A stretch of 51,044 bases of DNA, from assembly GCA_964519995.1 (NCBI GenBank), contig CAZFLY010000015.1, positions 1 through 51,044 of the forward strand, given 5' to 3'. Position numbers and translations under genes: made by a program. Position 1 is the stretch's first letter. The number at the start of each line of letters is the position of its first letter. This stretch comes from CAZFLY01 sp964519995 (GTDB lineage Bacteria; Planctomycetota; Phycisphaerae; Sedimentisphaerales; Anaerobacaceae). A model generated the notes under the pieces. The model worked only from the letters and a program-made list of their open reading frames with translations. It did not search any database and was not told the DNA's origin. Below are positions 17,418 through 25,870 of the stretch, piece after piece.

Positions 17418-18526
17418 ATATTCTTCCACTTAAATGGATCAGTATCTTTCCTGCTTATTGTGATTGTCACCGCTTTTAGCATTTTTTGCAATTGTTTTGC
17501 CAGTTTTTTCAATATAAACCGTTCGGAAATCGTATGGCTAAGGCATATACACGTTAGGTCTGCCTCCTGTGCTGCCAATGCCTGGTGATGCTTCAGCTCA
17601 CCCGTCACATATAGGTCCGCTCCCGCTGCGATAACCTGATTGATAATCTTGCCACATGAGCCTGCACAGACTGCCGCTGTTTCCACTATTCCCCTCTTGT
17701 CGCCCACAAGACCTATAGCCTTTGCGCCGGTTTGCTTTTTAATTCGTGCTATTATCTCACCGACCTTCGCCGGTTTTGCGAGCTTTCCAATTCTGCCAAG
17801 CCCATACTTGCTGTCGGGCTTGTGGAGGCTGTAAATATCGAACGCCGGGGTTTCATACGGATGTGCTCTTTTCATCACAGCTACCACCGCGTTAAGTCGC
17901 TCTGCCGGAACAATAGTTTCAAATCTTACTTCCGGCACCTTTTCGAATCTCCCTTTTTTACCGATAGCAGGTCTTGCACCATCTAACGGTAAAAATGTCC
18001 CAGTGCCGGCAGTTTGAAAACTGCAATTGCTGTAGTTACCGATCGCGCCGGCACCGACCGAAAACAATGCGTCAGCAACTTTGCTCACTGCTTCAATCGG
18101 CACAAAAACCACAAGTTTATATTCGTCGCCACCCGGATAATCAACATAATCACCAATGGGCTTGCCATTGATAATTCCAACCATCTCAGCAAGGCCATCA
18201 TTTACCCCCCCTGCCGCTGCATCCAGCGCAGTGTGTATGGAAAAGACCGCAATCCCGCTGCGAATCAATTCATACACGATATCACCCGGTCCTACCGTGG
18301 TAACATTTTTCAGACCATCCCAGATAACAGGATGATAACTTATGATAAGCTCCGCCCGAGTCTTTTTTGCCTCAGCAATCACAGCTTTTGTTACGTCAAT
18401 CGTCAGTAAAATCCTGTTCACATTCTTGTCAGGATTGCCAACGAGCAATCCAACATTGTCCCACGGTTGCGCCAGCCCAAGCGGCGCTATCTGTGTGATA
18501 GCTGTTGCAACATCTTTAACTTTCAT
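17414..18526 (-). CDS. Nif3-like dinuclear metal-centre protein (DUF34, YqfO type)
   Basis: A 370-residue protein of the Nif3/YqfO family, hexameric metal-binding proteins with disputed enzymatic function (GTP cyclohydrolase-like annotations are unproven). Metal-site motifs are visible: SYHPVIWDGLK near 62-72, HTALDAA near 97-103, and late SHTISE plus ELKHHQA. The middle (about 125-235) carries the extra PII-like insert of YqfO-type members (HPYETPAFDIY). It overlaps pabC (ATGA at 18523-18526) and scpB (ATGA at 17414-17417), so it sits in a tightly coupled operon. Confidence 0.9.
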   Translation of the reverse strand: MKVKDVATAITQIAPLGLAQPWDNVGLLVGNPDKNVNRILLTIDVTKAVIAEAKKTRAELIISYHPVIWDGLKNVTTVGPGDIVYELIRSGIAVFSIHTALDAAAGGVNDGLAEMVGIINGKPIGDYVDYPGGDEYKLVVFVPIEAVSKVADALFSVGAGAIGNYSNCSFQTAGTGTFLPLDGARPAIGKKGRFEKVPEVRFETIVPAERLNAVVAVMKRAHPYETPAFDIYSLHKPDSKYGLGRIGKLAKPAKVGEIIARIKKQTGAKAIGLVGDKRGIVETAAVCAGSCGKIINQVIAAGADLYVTGELKHHQALAAQEADLTCICLSHTISERFILKKLAKQLQKMLKAVTITISRKDTDPFKWKNI

Positions 18527-19383
18527 CTATCTGCTCTGCATTCATATTCAATCAATTCTGCAAACTTGTCTTGTAGAGTCTTTGTAACCCGACCCACCTT
18601 ACCTTCGCCTACTGTGTGTTTCTCTACGGAAGTCACAGGCATAACCTGCATTATCACATTCGTTAGGAATATTTCATCCGCCTGCAATAAATCATTTATG
18701 TACAGGTCCTTTTCGACTAATTCTATGCTGCTTTTTACTGCAATCTCGCATACACTTTTTCTCGCCACGCCTGCAAGCAGCGGCGTTCTAATTGGGGGCG
18801 TAAGTAACGCTGAATCTTTCACCAGAAACACGTTGCTTATACATCCCTCAGCCAGACGATTATCCACAGTAAACCACAACGCTTCAGCGGCCTTTTTCTG
18901 ATGTGCCCATTTCAACGCCAGCATGCGTGAAAAATAACTTGTTGTTTTGTGACCATATATCGGCTCACTTACATTTTGTCTGTATGGACACAATACAACC
19001 ATAACGCCCTTCTTATAGTACTCCGATGTATAAGGCTGGAACTTCACGGCCGCAATGAGAAGCGTCGGCTTCCGCTGTTGCTCGTCTTCAGCCATTGGCC
19101 CGCCTGTCAACGTCAAGCGAAGCCTCGCATCGCTTAGTTTGTTAGCCTGGAGTACCTTGTATATAGCTCTGGATAGATATGTTCTGTCATACGGATTGTC
19201 TATCGAAAGGCTGTTCGCACTGAAAAACAAACGGTCCAAATGGTCTTTCAAACAAAAGACCACACCATTATGAGCCCGCATCGTCTCAAAAAGCCCCGCT
19301 CCATACAAAAATCCACTATCAGTCACGGATATATGGGCCCTGTTAATGTCGACGAGTCTGTCATTTAGAAAAACCTTTTCCAT
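18523..19383 (-). CDS. pabC: aminodeoxychorismate lyase (class IV aminotransferase)
   Basis: A 286-residue PLP enzyme of fold type IV. It has the N-terminal ISVTDSGFLYGAGLFETMRA motif, the PLP lysine in YGHKTTSYF (about residue 145), and NVFLVKDSALLTPPI plus LL.G.AR typical of this class. Branched-chain or D-amino acid aminotransferases share the fold, but the adjacent pabB argues for 4-amino-4-deoxychorismate lyase, which releases p-aminobenzoate for folate. The start at ATG 19383 has no Shine-Dalgarno; the bases upstream are GCGT(TT)AGCGTACAG repeat DNA of the inserted element, so its original translation signals may have been displaced. Confidence 0.85.
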   Translation of the reverse strand: MEKVFLNDRLVDINRAHISVTDSGFLYGAGLFETMRAHNGVVFCLKDHLDRLFFSANSLSIDNPYDRTYLSRAIYKVLQANKLSDARLRLTLTGGPMAEDEQQRKPTLLIAAVKFQPYTSEYYKKGVMVVLCPYRQNVSEPIYGHKTTSYFSRMLALKWAHQKKAAEALWFTVDNRLAEGCISNVFLVKDSALLTPPIRTPLLAGVARKSVCEIAVKSSIELVEKDLYINDLLQADEIFLTNVIMQVMPVTSVEKHTVGEGKVGRVTKTLQDKFAELIEYECRADR

Positions 19384-19397
19384 TATATTTAGCGTTT

Positions 19398-19791
19398 AGC
19401 GTACAGCGTTTAGCGTACAGGATGAAGCATTCTGTAAAGCATACTGTCAACTTCTTTTAAAAGTTTCTCCACGGCCTGGTCCTTGCCGATATATTTCAGA
19501 TCTTTCGCTAATAAGTATTGCGTTTCTAATTCCAACAATGAACCATACGCAACAGCTAAAAACTGATCGTATTCTGCTTTGTGTTTTCTGCCGTAGCCTT
19601 CGGCTATATTAGAGGATATAGACACGGCTGCTCTTCTCATTTGCTGAGATAAACCATAGACTTCAGTTTTGGAAAGTCTTTCGTTAGTTTATATATTTCT
19701 AACACCAATTCGTAGCTTTTCTGCCAAACTATGAGGTCCTTAAACGACTTTGTTCTCATAACTGTACGCTACCCGCTATCCGCTGTACGCT
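19398..19791. repeat. nested inverted repeats flanking the four-helix gene
   Basis: AGCGTACAGCG (19398-19408) has its perfect reverse complement at 19781-19791. A second pair, AGCGTACAG (19412-19420) and CTGTACGCT (19762-19770), lies inside. They bracket the four-helix gene, and the right side encodes the last residues of PabB. This looks like the boundary of an inserted unit. Confidence 0.6.
19410..19759 (-). pseudogene. four-helix bundle protein (S23 / 23S rRNA intervening-sequence type), frameshifted
   Basis: An N-terminal part from ATG 19759 reads MRTKSFKDLIVWQKSYELVL and continues to KLTKDFPK, then runs into a TGA. The C-terminal part (19410-19640) reads QQMRRAAVSISSNIAEGYGR onward. Together they make one S23-type four-helix protein of about 115 residues. 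The frame breaks in a run of A near 19665-19672, where one missing base explains everything (PKTEVYGLSQQ would be restored). Family members are found in rRNA intervening sequences and as scattered mobile-looking genes of unknown role. The start overlaps the pabB stop (ATGA). It could be a true pseudogene, a sequencing error in the A run, or slippage. Confidence 0.8.
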
Positions 19792-21222
19792 GCTTATTCC
19801 TGCCAATAGTGCTCTGGCTTTTATAATTGTCTCCTCCCATTCGGCCTCTGGGTCCGAGTCTGCGACTATGCCGCCGCCGGTTTGTGCGAAGGCCTTTTGC
19901 CCCTTGATAATAATAGTCCGTATGGCAATATTCAAACAAACATTGCCATCCAGACCAATATATCCGATGCTTCCTGTGTAAACACCTCTCGTTGTCGGTT
20001 CGGTCTCATCAATTATCTCCATCGCGCGGATTTTCGGAGCACCGGTAATTGAGCCGCCAGGAAACATCGCCTTAATAATATCACAGAAAGTAACGTTACT
20101 GCGAATCCGTCCGCCAACAGTTGCCACGGCGTGAAAGACTGAAGGATATGCCTCGATCGTTCTCGGTTGAATTACATTGCGTGTTCCCGGCTTACAGATT
20201 CTGGCCACATCGTTGCGTTCGAGATCGATTATCATATTTAGTTCAGCCTTTTCCTTTTCGCTATGCAGAAGCGCATTAAAATTCTTCACATTGGCTCTTT
20301 TTGCGAAAGCATGGTTTTGTTCATTCCCGCAAAGCCGGCGCCTTGTACCCTTGATGGGTTTGGTCCGGAGAAAATCACCGACTAATGTTATGAACATTTC
20401 AGGTGAGGCACTTACTATATGATGGCTTCCATTGTCGATGTAAGCTGCATAACCGCTTGCGTTGTAGTAATTCTGCCAATGATAAAGATCTATCGGCCTT
20501 GCATTGTAATCACATTCAAATCGCTGTGAGAAATTAATCTGATAAACGTCACCATCATAAATGTAGCGTTTTATCTTCCGAAGCATCTGAACATAGTAAG
20601 GTTTGTCCATGTTGCATCGAATCTGTGAGAAATCTATGTTCTCAAGATCAGCACTCATAGGACGTAGCAGATTGGTTCGTTTGGCCTGAGCGAGCAGTTG
20701 CTCCATAGAAGACAATTTTCGTTCAACTTTTTCTGATTCGTTCGGCAACTGCAGTGCAATTAACCAAAAAACGTCTTTCTGATGGTCATACGCTATGAGA
20801 CGGTCATAAAAGCACAGTCGAATCATTGGCATTTTTAAATCATCTGCTGTTGTTTCCGGCAATTTTTCAATATACCTTCCAAGCTCATAGCTAAAGTATC
20901 CAATCCAGCCTCCGCAGAAGATTCCCTTTGGAAAACTATTTGCAGGATTTTGTTCCAATCGGTATTTATGGAGGGCTTGTTCAAGTTTTACAAATGGATT
21001 TTTCCCTCCTGGCGAAAATTCGAATACATCCAGAGGTTCAGCAGCCCAGTAACTGAATCCGTCAGCATTTGCCTTGGCTGAATTGCCGCCAAGAATTGAC
21101 ACTGATCTGAGTCCGGCAAATGTTTCGCTTAGAGCCGGCAAGTTAACATTGGCGCAGACTTTCTTGTAGTGTAATCGGCAAAGAGTAGAGCTATCAGCCT
21201 GGACAACGGTCCCTGTTGTCAC
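19756..21222 (-). CDS. pabB: aminodeoxychorismate synthase component I
   Basis: A 488-residue chorismate-utilising enzyme. The C-terminal catalytic half has IKGTRRR, ELNMIIDLERNDVARIC, FPGGSITGAPKIRAMEIIDE and TRGVYTGSIGYIG. The N-terminal half carries GGWIGYFSYELGRYIE, typical of PabB/TrpE. The PIKGT motif near residue 285 has the Lys seen in PabB rather than the Ala of TrpE, and pabC follows, so p-aminobenzoate synthesis is favoured. It starts with GTG 21222 overlapping the deoC relic's stop (GTGA). Its last ~10 residues (VQRIAGSVQL) are encoded by the repeat flanking the S23 gene, meaning the original 3' end was replaced. No pabA amidotransferase gene is in the window. Confidence 0.9.
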   Translation of the reverse strand: MTTGTVVQADSSTLCRLHYKKVCANVNLPALSETFAGLRSVSILGGNSAKANADGFSYWAAEPLDVFEFSPGGKNPFVKLEQALHKYRLEQNPANSFPKGIFCGGWIGYFSYELGRYIEKLPETTADDLKMPMIRLCFYDRLIAYDHQKDVFWLIALQLPNESEKVERKLSSMEQLLAQAKRTNLLRPMSADLENIDFSQIRCNMDKPYYVQMLRKIKRYIYDGDVYQINFSQRFECDYNARPIDLYHWQNYYNASGYAAYIDNGSHHIVSASPEMFITLVGDFLRTKPIKGTRRRLCGNEQNHAFAKRANVKNFNALLHSEKEKAELNMIIDLERNDVARICKPGTRNVIQPRTIEAYPSVFHAVATVGGRIRSNVTFCDIIKAMFPGGSITGAPKIRAMEIIDETEPTTRGVYTGSIGYIGLDGNVCLNIAIRTIIIKGQKAFAQTGGGIVADSDPEAEWEETIIKARALLAGISSVQRIAGSVQL

Positions 21223-21449
21223 TTTGTCCGTCCTGCCTCCAATTCTTTTATTATCTGCACGCCTGACGAAGTGCCTATTCTTTCTGCGCCCGCATTCAAC
21301 ATCATAAATGCCTGTTGCGCGGTTTTTATTCCACCAGCAGCCTTTATTTTACACTTCGGTGTTACTTCTTTCATTAGCTTAATGTCATCGTCCGTTGCAT
21401 CCCCAGCCGAGTGATGCCTATCAAACATTCGCTCTTTGTTATTGGGCAT
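21219..21449 (-). pseudogene. deoC: deoxyribose-phosphate aldolase C-terminal relic
   Basis: Only about 76 residues remain of a ~220-residue enzyme. The tail TPKCKIKAAGGIKTAQQAF and AGAERIGTSSGV is the end of the DeoC TIM barrel and includes the KAAGG lysine, but the Schiff-base lysine segment (KTSTGF) is replaced by FDRHHSAGDAT and everything before it is missing. Only 70 bases separate it from prfA, so the rest was deleted. It cannot be an active aldolase. The overlap with pabB (GTGA) may keep it translated for coupling. Confidence 0.8.
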
Positions 21450-21519
21450 TTCTGTATCAAGCTCGACTCTCGAACTTGGATTCAGAGCTAATTAGACTAT
21501 AGTTACTACTGTATTGTCC

Positions 21520-22608
21520 TTACAATCGTTCCAGCCTTTGTTCTCTGTCGTAATTTTTTAATGCGTTAATCAGTTCCTCCATATCACCGTCTGTTATCTT
21601 ATCAAGGCTATGAAGCGAAAGATTGATTCTGTGATCGGTAACACGATTTTGGGGGAAGTTATACGTTCTGATTTTCTGTGACCTGTCACCTGAACCGATC
21701 ATAGTTTTACGTCGTGAATCTCGTTCTTCTCTTCTCTTGCTTTCATAATGTTCGTAGACTCTACTTCTTAGAATCCGCCAGGCTTTAGCACGATTTTTAT
21801 GCTGGCTCTGCTCGTCCTGCATACTGACACTTATTCCAGTTGGGATATGTTCAAGCCTGATGGCGCTACTGACCTTATTGACATTCTGTCCACCTGGACC
21901 GCTGGCTCTGCTGACGTGCTCCACGACGTCTTCAGGTTTTATCTCAATATCCAGCTCCTTCGGTTCAGGCAGTACTGCTACCGTTGCAGCAGAGGTGTGA
22001 ATTCTGCCTTGAGCTTCTGTTTCGGGAACTCGCTGCACACGGTGCCCGCCACCTTCATAGCCCAGCTCCGACCAGACACTATGGCCCTTGATATTAAATA
22101 TTACTTCGCGAAAACCACCCTTCTCTGAAGTGCTAAAATGAAGCGGCTCGACCTTCCATCCTCGATTATCAGCGTATTTCGTATACATATTGTATAGATC
22201 ACGCGCAAACAAAGCGGCTTCCTCACCGCCGGTCCCTGCACGTATCTCCATTATGATTGAATTAATAGCCGCATCATCAGCCATCACAAGCGTAGTACGA
22301 ACTTCCTCAAGCAGAGCGCTTTTTTTATCCTCAAGCCGTTTCAGCTCCTCTTCAGCCAATGCCCTGAAGTCTTGGTCAGCGGTGTTGTCATTCAGAATCT
22401 GCTCGGCATCTTCAATGCCTGCCACAGCATCTTTGTACTCACGATATTTTGCAACGATTGATTTAAGTTTGCCTTTTTCTTTAGATAGAGCTATTAGTTT
22501 ATTAGAGTTACCAGCAGTAGCCGCATCAGCAATATGCCTGTCAATTTCTACGTAGCGCCGCTCGATTTCTTCTAACTTCGTAAGCAGACTTTCGTTTTGC
22601 TTGGCCAT
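21520..22608 (-). CDS. prfA: peptide chain release factor 1
   Basis: A 362-residue class I release factor that terminates translation at UAA and UAG. The PCRF domain is followed by RVQRVPETEAQGRIHTS with the RF1-type PxT codon-recognition motif (PET), and the peptidyl-hydrolysis GGQ appears in SGPGGQNVNKVSSA. The Asn after GGQ (instead of the common His) and the VSSA stretch are variations on the usual pattern. The C-terminal RIRTYNFPQNRVTDHRI (with K) region is normal. The window uses TAG as a real stop in tyrS and elsewhere, consistent with RF1. rpmE lies upstream in the same direction. Confidence 0.95.
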   Translation of the reverse strand: MAKQNESLLTKLEEIERRYVEIDRHIADAATAGNSNKLIALSKEKGKLKSIVAKYREYKDAVAGIEDAEQILNDNTADQDFRALAEEELKRLEDKKSALLEEVRTTLVMADDAAINSIIMEIRAGTGGEEAALFARDLYNMYTKYADNRGWKVEPLHFSTSEKGGFREVIFNIKGHSVWSELGYEGGGHRVQRVPETEAQGRIHTSAATVAVLPEPKELDIEIKPEDVVEHVSRASGPGGQNVNKVSSAIRLEHIPTGISVSMQDEQSQHKNRAKAWRILRSRVYEHYESKRREERDSRRKTMIGSGDRSQKIRTYNFPQNRVTDHRINLSLHSLDKITDGDMEELINALKNYDREQRLERL

Positions 22609-22699
22609 AACTTTTATCCGCTATTTGGGATGAATAACCACCCACAATATCATTCTATCATATAACGTTATTTATCCGGACGCTCAGAAATAGCAACGA

Positions 22700-22730
22700 G
22701 CTCCAATCCCATTCATTCTGGGAATGGAGC
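22700..22730 (-). terminator. hairpin between rpmE and prfA
   Basis: A 12-bp stem with one mismatch (GCTCCATTCCCA / TGGGATTGGAGC) and a 7-base loop lies 30 bases after the rpmE stop. The following sequence is only weakly U-rich, so it may be an inefficient terminator or RNA-processing hairpin within the rpmE-prfA transcript. Confidence 0.45.
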
Positions 22731-22759
22731 CCGATTTTGTAGTGTTGAGAGTTAGTTAA

Positions 22760-22993
22760 CTACTTGTGTTTATTATTTTTATTCTTTTTGACGTAGGTTG
22801 TGCCGTACTTCTTTTGGAAGCGCTCTATTCGGCCGGCAGTATCTACATACTTTTGCTTGCCGGTAAAGAACGGATGGCACATTGAGCATATTTCTGCGTG
22901 GATTTCTTTTGCGGTGCTCCGAGTCTCAAAAGTATTGCCGCATCCGCAGTGAACCACTACCTTGTTATATTGTGGATGTATCCCTTTCTTCAT
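22760..22993 (-). CDS. rpmE: 50S ribosomal protein L31 (zinc-binding type)
   Basis: A 77-residue ribosomal protein from ATG 22993, with a GGGAG ribosome binding site upstream in its sense; the frame extends five codons further without support. It starts MKKGIHPQYNKVVVHCGCG and has the zinc ligands CxC and CSMCHPF, so it is the C+ form. HPFFTGKQKYVDTAGRIERF is the conserved core, followed by a Lys/Asn-rich tail. rpmE followed by prfA is a common bacterial arrangement. Confidence 0.96.
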   Translation of the reverse strand: MKKGIHPQYNKVVVHCGCGNTFETRSTAKEIHAEICSMCHPFFTGKQKYVDTAGRIERFQKKYGTTYVKKNKNNKHK

Positions 22994-23174
22994 CGATAAA
23001 ACTCCCATGAAGAACTTAAAAAACTCATTTTATCGATACCGGATATACATTTCAATAGGATTTTCTTTAAATTAGAATAAAAAGAAGTTTTGCCAAAGTC
23101 GGCACTTCCCCGAATATAAATCCCGTTTGACAGGGTCGAAACATTGACCGGCATATAAGGGATCGGTCATTTAC

Positions 23175-24764
23175 TCACAGCAAGCTTTTTTTACCGTGTC
23201 TATACGACTTTTTGATCCACCTTGCTATAAAAGCTACACTGAAGCTGAAAAGCACAATTGCTGCAGGCTCCGGAACGCGCACTACTGCAGGCTGTTCAGC
23301 ACACCAACCTGTCCGATCCGCTGCGCCGAGACAACTAGTCCAAATATTTACCACCGGTAAGGTGAATTCAGTAGCCCGCCAAAGATCAGTAGGCACCATA
23401 GCAACAGAGTTCACCACGTAATGGTCATCCAGCTGGTTGGATTCATCATTAAAACCACTCAAATTGAAATTTTCATTCTCTGCAGCCATGCTTTTATATG
23501 TTAGTATCAATGAATCATTAAGCTCAGCCACACTATTTTCGACAGACCATATAAAATCAAAATAATCTCTACATCCAAATGCAAGCTGCAATCTGCCCAT
23601 CGTCCAACCAGAGTCGTCTTTGTGATGGAAGAGACGTATGTTGTCAAATCCGCCTCGAGCAATTACGCCTCCATCTACATAGACAAAGGTGTCGCTGGTG
23701 CCTTGCCGTATCGATTCAACTTCACCGACATAATAAATGATGCTGTTGGGTATATACGATGGGCTGCCAGATGTATCATAGCCAGTCTCACGATTATCAC
23801 TGTTCCAAACATAGATTTGTTTGTCCAGATACATAAGAATGTGGCAAATTTTATCGGTATTATCATTACTGCTAAAGTCCTCGTTCCAGGTTTTGCCCAT
23901 AACTGCCGTGTTGGGCATACCAACCTGGGAACGATACCTTCCGTCCCACTCTGGATATGTTATTACGACTAACCAACCGGCATCGTCGTTGACCAGAAGA
24001 AAAGTAGAGGACTCGATAGAGTCAGAAGCTCTATCTAAGAATCTAATAGCATCCGATCCGCTCCCAACAGTATCGACACTGCTGTAACCGTTTCCAGATA
24101 TGGTATCAAACTCAATCCTGTCCATAGAACCGTCCAAAACAAAAGACTGTACAACAGCATATCCAAGCGATCGGCCCATCCTGCTGAAGTCTGCTGGATG
24201 GCGATAAGCCCCATTGAGAAAAATGCTCAAGCCAGTTTTTTCGCTATCGACTACAATAGGATTGTAGTCACGAACACGTATAACCTGCGAATAAGCGAGT
24301 TGGCGAACAGCTTCGATAAAACTTCCATCAGACGGATTGCTCAAGCCAGTAAGATCAATAGCCTGGCTTTGGACAAGAGCGTGTCTATGTAAATATGGGA
24401 GTTTTTGATCGATTGCATCACTCGACTGTAGAGCCTCTCTAATAAGCATGTCGATATCACCGTCGATGACATTTCCATTGTTCGAATATTTCATAAATTG
24501 CTCAATTGTGCTTTCCATAAAGATATCCAAAAAGTCCAATATAGCAACTTGCTCTGGAACTATCAGATGCAATGTTGAAGTTAAAATCTCATGTCGATGC
24601 TTATCATCAGTGGACCAGGAAACAGTAATTTCCTTTGCTCTTTCGCTGGGATTAGTCGAGTTAGGATCGAGGTAGATCATCTCGCACTCAAGAGATGCGT
24701 ACACTGGCCGGGCGATAACAACAACAAAAACCACCAAAATAAGGCTTAACCCTATCCTCCTCAC
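23175..24764 (-). CDS. PEP-CTERM exported protein
   Basis: About 529 residues. The C-terminus has VPEPAAIVLFSFSVAFIARW followed by a basic tail (KKSYRHGKK), a PEP-CTERM signal processed by exosortase in planctomycetes. A signal peptide is at the N-terminus (RRIGLSLILVVFVVVIARPVYA). The frame opens at ATG 24773, but its GGAGG touches that codon; GTG 24764 has the same GGAGG at a proper 9-base spacing and gives a more typical signal peptide start. The mature region is rich in Asp/Ser with no recognised enzyme domain; it contains a likely beta-sandwich (VEIDG.. GGVIARGGFDNIRLFHH). Probably a surface or extracellular-matrix protein. Confidence 0.8.
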   Translation of the reverse strand: MRRIGLSLILVVFVVVIARPVYASLECEMIYLDPNSTNPSERAKEITVSWSTDDKHRHEILTSTLHLIVPEQVAILDFLDIFMESTIEQFMKYSNNGNVIDGDIDMLIREALQSSDAIDQKLPYLHRHALVQSQAIDLTGLSNPSDGSFIEAVRQLAYSQVIRVRDYNPIVVDSEKTGLSIFLNGAYRHPADFSRMGRSLGYAVVQSFVLDGSMDRIEFDTISGNGYSSVDTVGSGSDAIRFLDRASDSIESSTFLLVNDDAGWLVVITYPEWDGRYRSQVGMPNTAVMGKTWNEDFSSNDNTDKICHILMYLDKQIYVWNSDNRETGYDTSGSPSYIPNSIIYYVGEVESIRQGTSDTFVYVDGGVIARGGFDNIRLFHHKDDSGWTMGRLQLAFGCRDYFDFIWSVENSVAELNDSLILTYKSMAAENENFNLSGFNDESNQLDDHYVVNSVAMVPTDLWRATEFTLPVVNIWTSCLGAADRTGWCAEQPAVVRVPEPAAIVLFSFSVAFIARWIKKSYRHGKKSLL

Positions 24765-24991
24765 GCGACCCATCCTCCGTGAAAGACCGCTACTCCTTTA
24801 TAATTGCCAGTGACCAATTCGGCCGAACTTTAACAGGATTCTCACTACTGTCAAGCAAAAAAACACGGTCTTCCCAATATTATTTTAGGCCGATGCGACG
24901 ATATCCTCGTTATTGTCTTAGACCTGTGCACAGCGTGGCTTTAGCTGTAAGAAAACGTTGTATTCCATCCCAAGGTTTTCTAAACTTCGAC

Positions 24992-25020
24992 TTGACATTG
25001 GCCGACTACTCTGATATAAG
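24992..25020 (+). promoter_or_regulatory. strong sigma70-type promoter of the leader/acetyltransferase region
   Basis: A perfect TTGACA (24992-24997) and TATAAG (25015-25020) are 17 bases apart. Predicted start is near 25027, about 40 bases before the leader ORF and 190 bases before a terminator. Confidence 0.7.
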
Positions 25021-25067
25021 ATATTAAACATTTAGATTTAAAAGTTTTGGCGTATGATATGTATGGC

Positions 25068-25190
25068 ATGAAACACGACAATCAGATCAAGTCGGCAGCA
25101 AATTCGGGGCGAAGAGTGCTTGTCCGCGACGAGGTTGCGCTGGCTGATATGATTATATCGATTATTGAGCAGAGATTGAAGCTGCCCTGA
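25068..25190 (+). CDS. 40-aa leader-type ORF with an Ile cluster
   Basis: ATG 25068 (an in-frame ATG is also at 25059) to TGA 25188 encodes 40 residues. The segment DMIISIIEQRLKLP near the end has four Ile in five positions around a Ser. The ORF lies between a strong promoter and a terminator hairpin that starts 23 bases after its stop, the layout of an attenuator leader peptide. It might instead be a small conserved protein. No family recognised, and no clear Shine-Dalgarno. Confidence 0.4.
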   Translation: MKHDNQIKSAANSGRRVLVRDEVALADMIISIIEQRLKLP

Positions 25191-25213
25191 GAAAGGCAAT
25201 TTTGAGCGGCTTG

Positions 25214-25250
25214 AAAGCCTTCCAGAGCAGTGAATTCTGGAAGGCTTTTT
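25214..25250 (+). terminator. Rho-independent terminator
   Basis: A perfect 13-bp stem (AAAGCCTTCCAGA at 25214-25226, reverse complement at 25236-25248) with a 9-base loop, ending in TTTTT. An alternative pairing of AAGGC at 25193-25197 with GCCTT at 25217-25221 would disrupt the terminator's 5' arm. Confidence 0.75.
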
Positions 25251-25275
25251 ATGTTGGCTTTAGGAGTGAACTCTG

Positions 25276-25752
25276 ATGACAGCAAATGTATTGATACGAG
25301 AAGCTACTTAGCAGGATGTGCCGGTGATTGTGGCACTTGGCATGGAGCTGATGGACTACCATAAGGCGCTCGATCCCATTTTTAGCCGAAAGGCTGATGC
25401 GGACAAAGCATTTGCTGAATTTATCAGTGAGAATATCTGCTGCGATGATGCCTGCGTGGTTGTGGCTCAAGTCGGCAGTGAAATTGTAGGTTATTGCCAG
25501 GTGAGGGTCTCGAAATACCCGCCTGTTCTTAAAATCGAGAAATTCGGTGAGTTAAACAACTGTTTTGTTAGAAAGGATATGCGCAGCAAAGGAATTGGAC
25601 GCAAGCTTGTTGGAAGCATTCGTGAATGGTGTAGCAGTAAGGACCTGAGCCGAATCGAGGTTCGGCATTCAACGAAGAATCCGGACGCGGGTCATTTCTG
25701 GATGAAAATGGGATTTGAACCTTATTTGAAGACGTTATATACGGAGCCGTAG
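25276..25752 (+). pseudogene. GNAT-family N-acetyltransferase interrupted by an amber codon
   Basis: The natural start is ATG 25276 with an AGGAG ribosome binding site 9 bases upstream. Reading gives MTANVLIREAT, then TAG at 25309-25311, then QDVPVIVALGMELMDYH in the same frame. A TAG for GAG change explains the stop. The downstream 144-residue ORF (possible GTG start at 25318) holds the full GNAT core: VGYCQVRVS, the acetyl-CoA-binding VRKDMRSKGIGRKLVGSI (R/Q-x-x-G-x-G/A type RSKGIGRK), and GHFWMKMGFEPY. So either the gene is disrupted, restarts at GTG, or is read through. Substrate unknown. Confidence 0.75.
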
Positions 25753-25801
25753 TTAAGTCGTTCGTGCGAAGTATGAGTTCAAACGGCGAACGGCATCGTA
25801 G

Positions 25802-25830
25802 TTGACATGATACAGGCCAAGGCTTAACAT
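25802..25830 (+). promoter_or_regulatory. promoter of ileS
   Basis: TTGACA (25802-25807) and TAACAT (25825-25830) with exact 17-base spacing. Predicted start near 25837 gives a leader of about 34 bases, so ileS does not depend on the upstream attenuator-like region. Confidence 0.65.
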
Positions 25831-25870
25831 ACAGCTTTTACTTGCCGCAATACTAACAAGGATTTTAGCT

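Noticed and set aside
25021..25870. T-box leader for ileS
   Set aside because: No T-box sequence or specifier-loop layout recognised; a separate promoter lies close to ileS.
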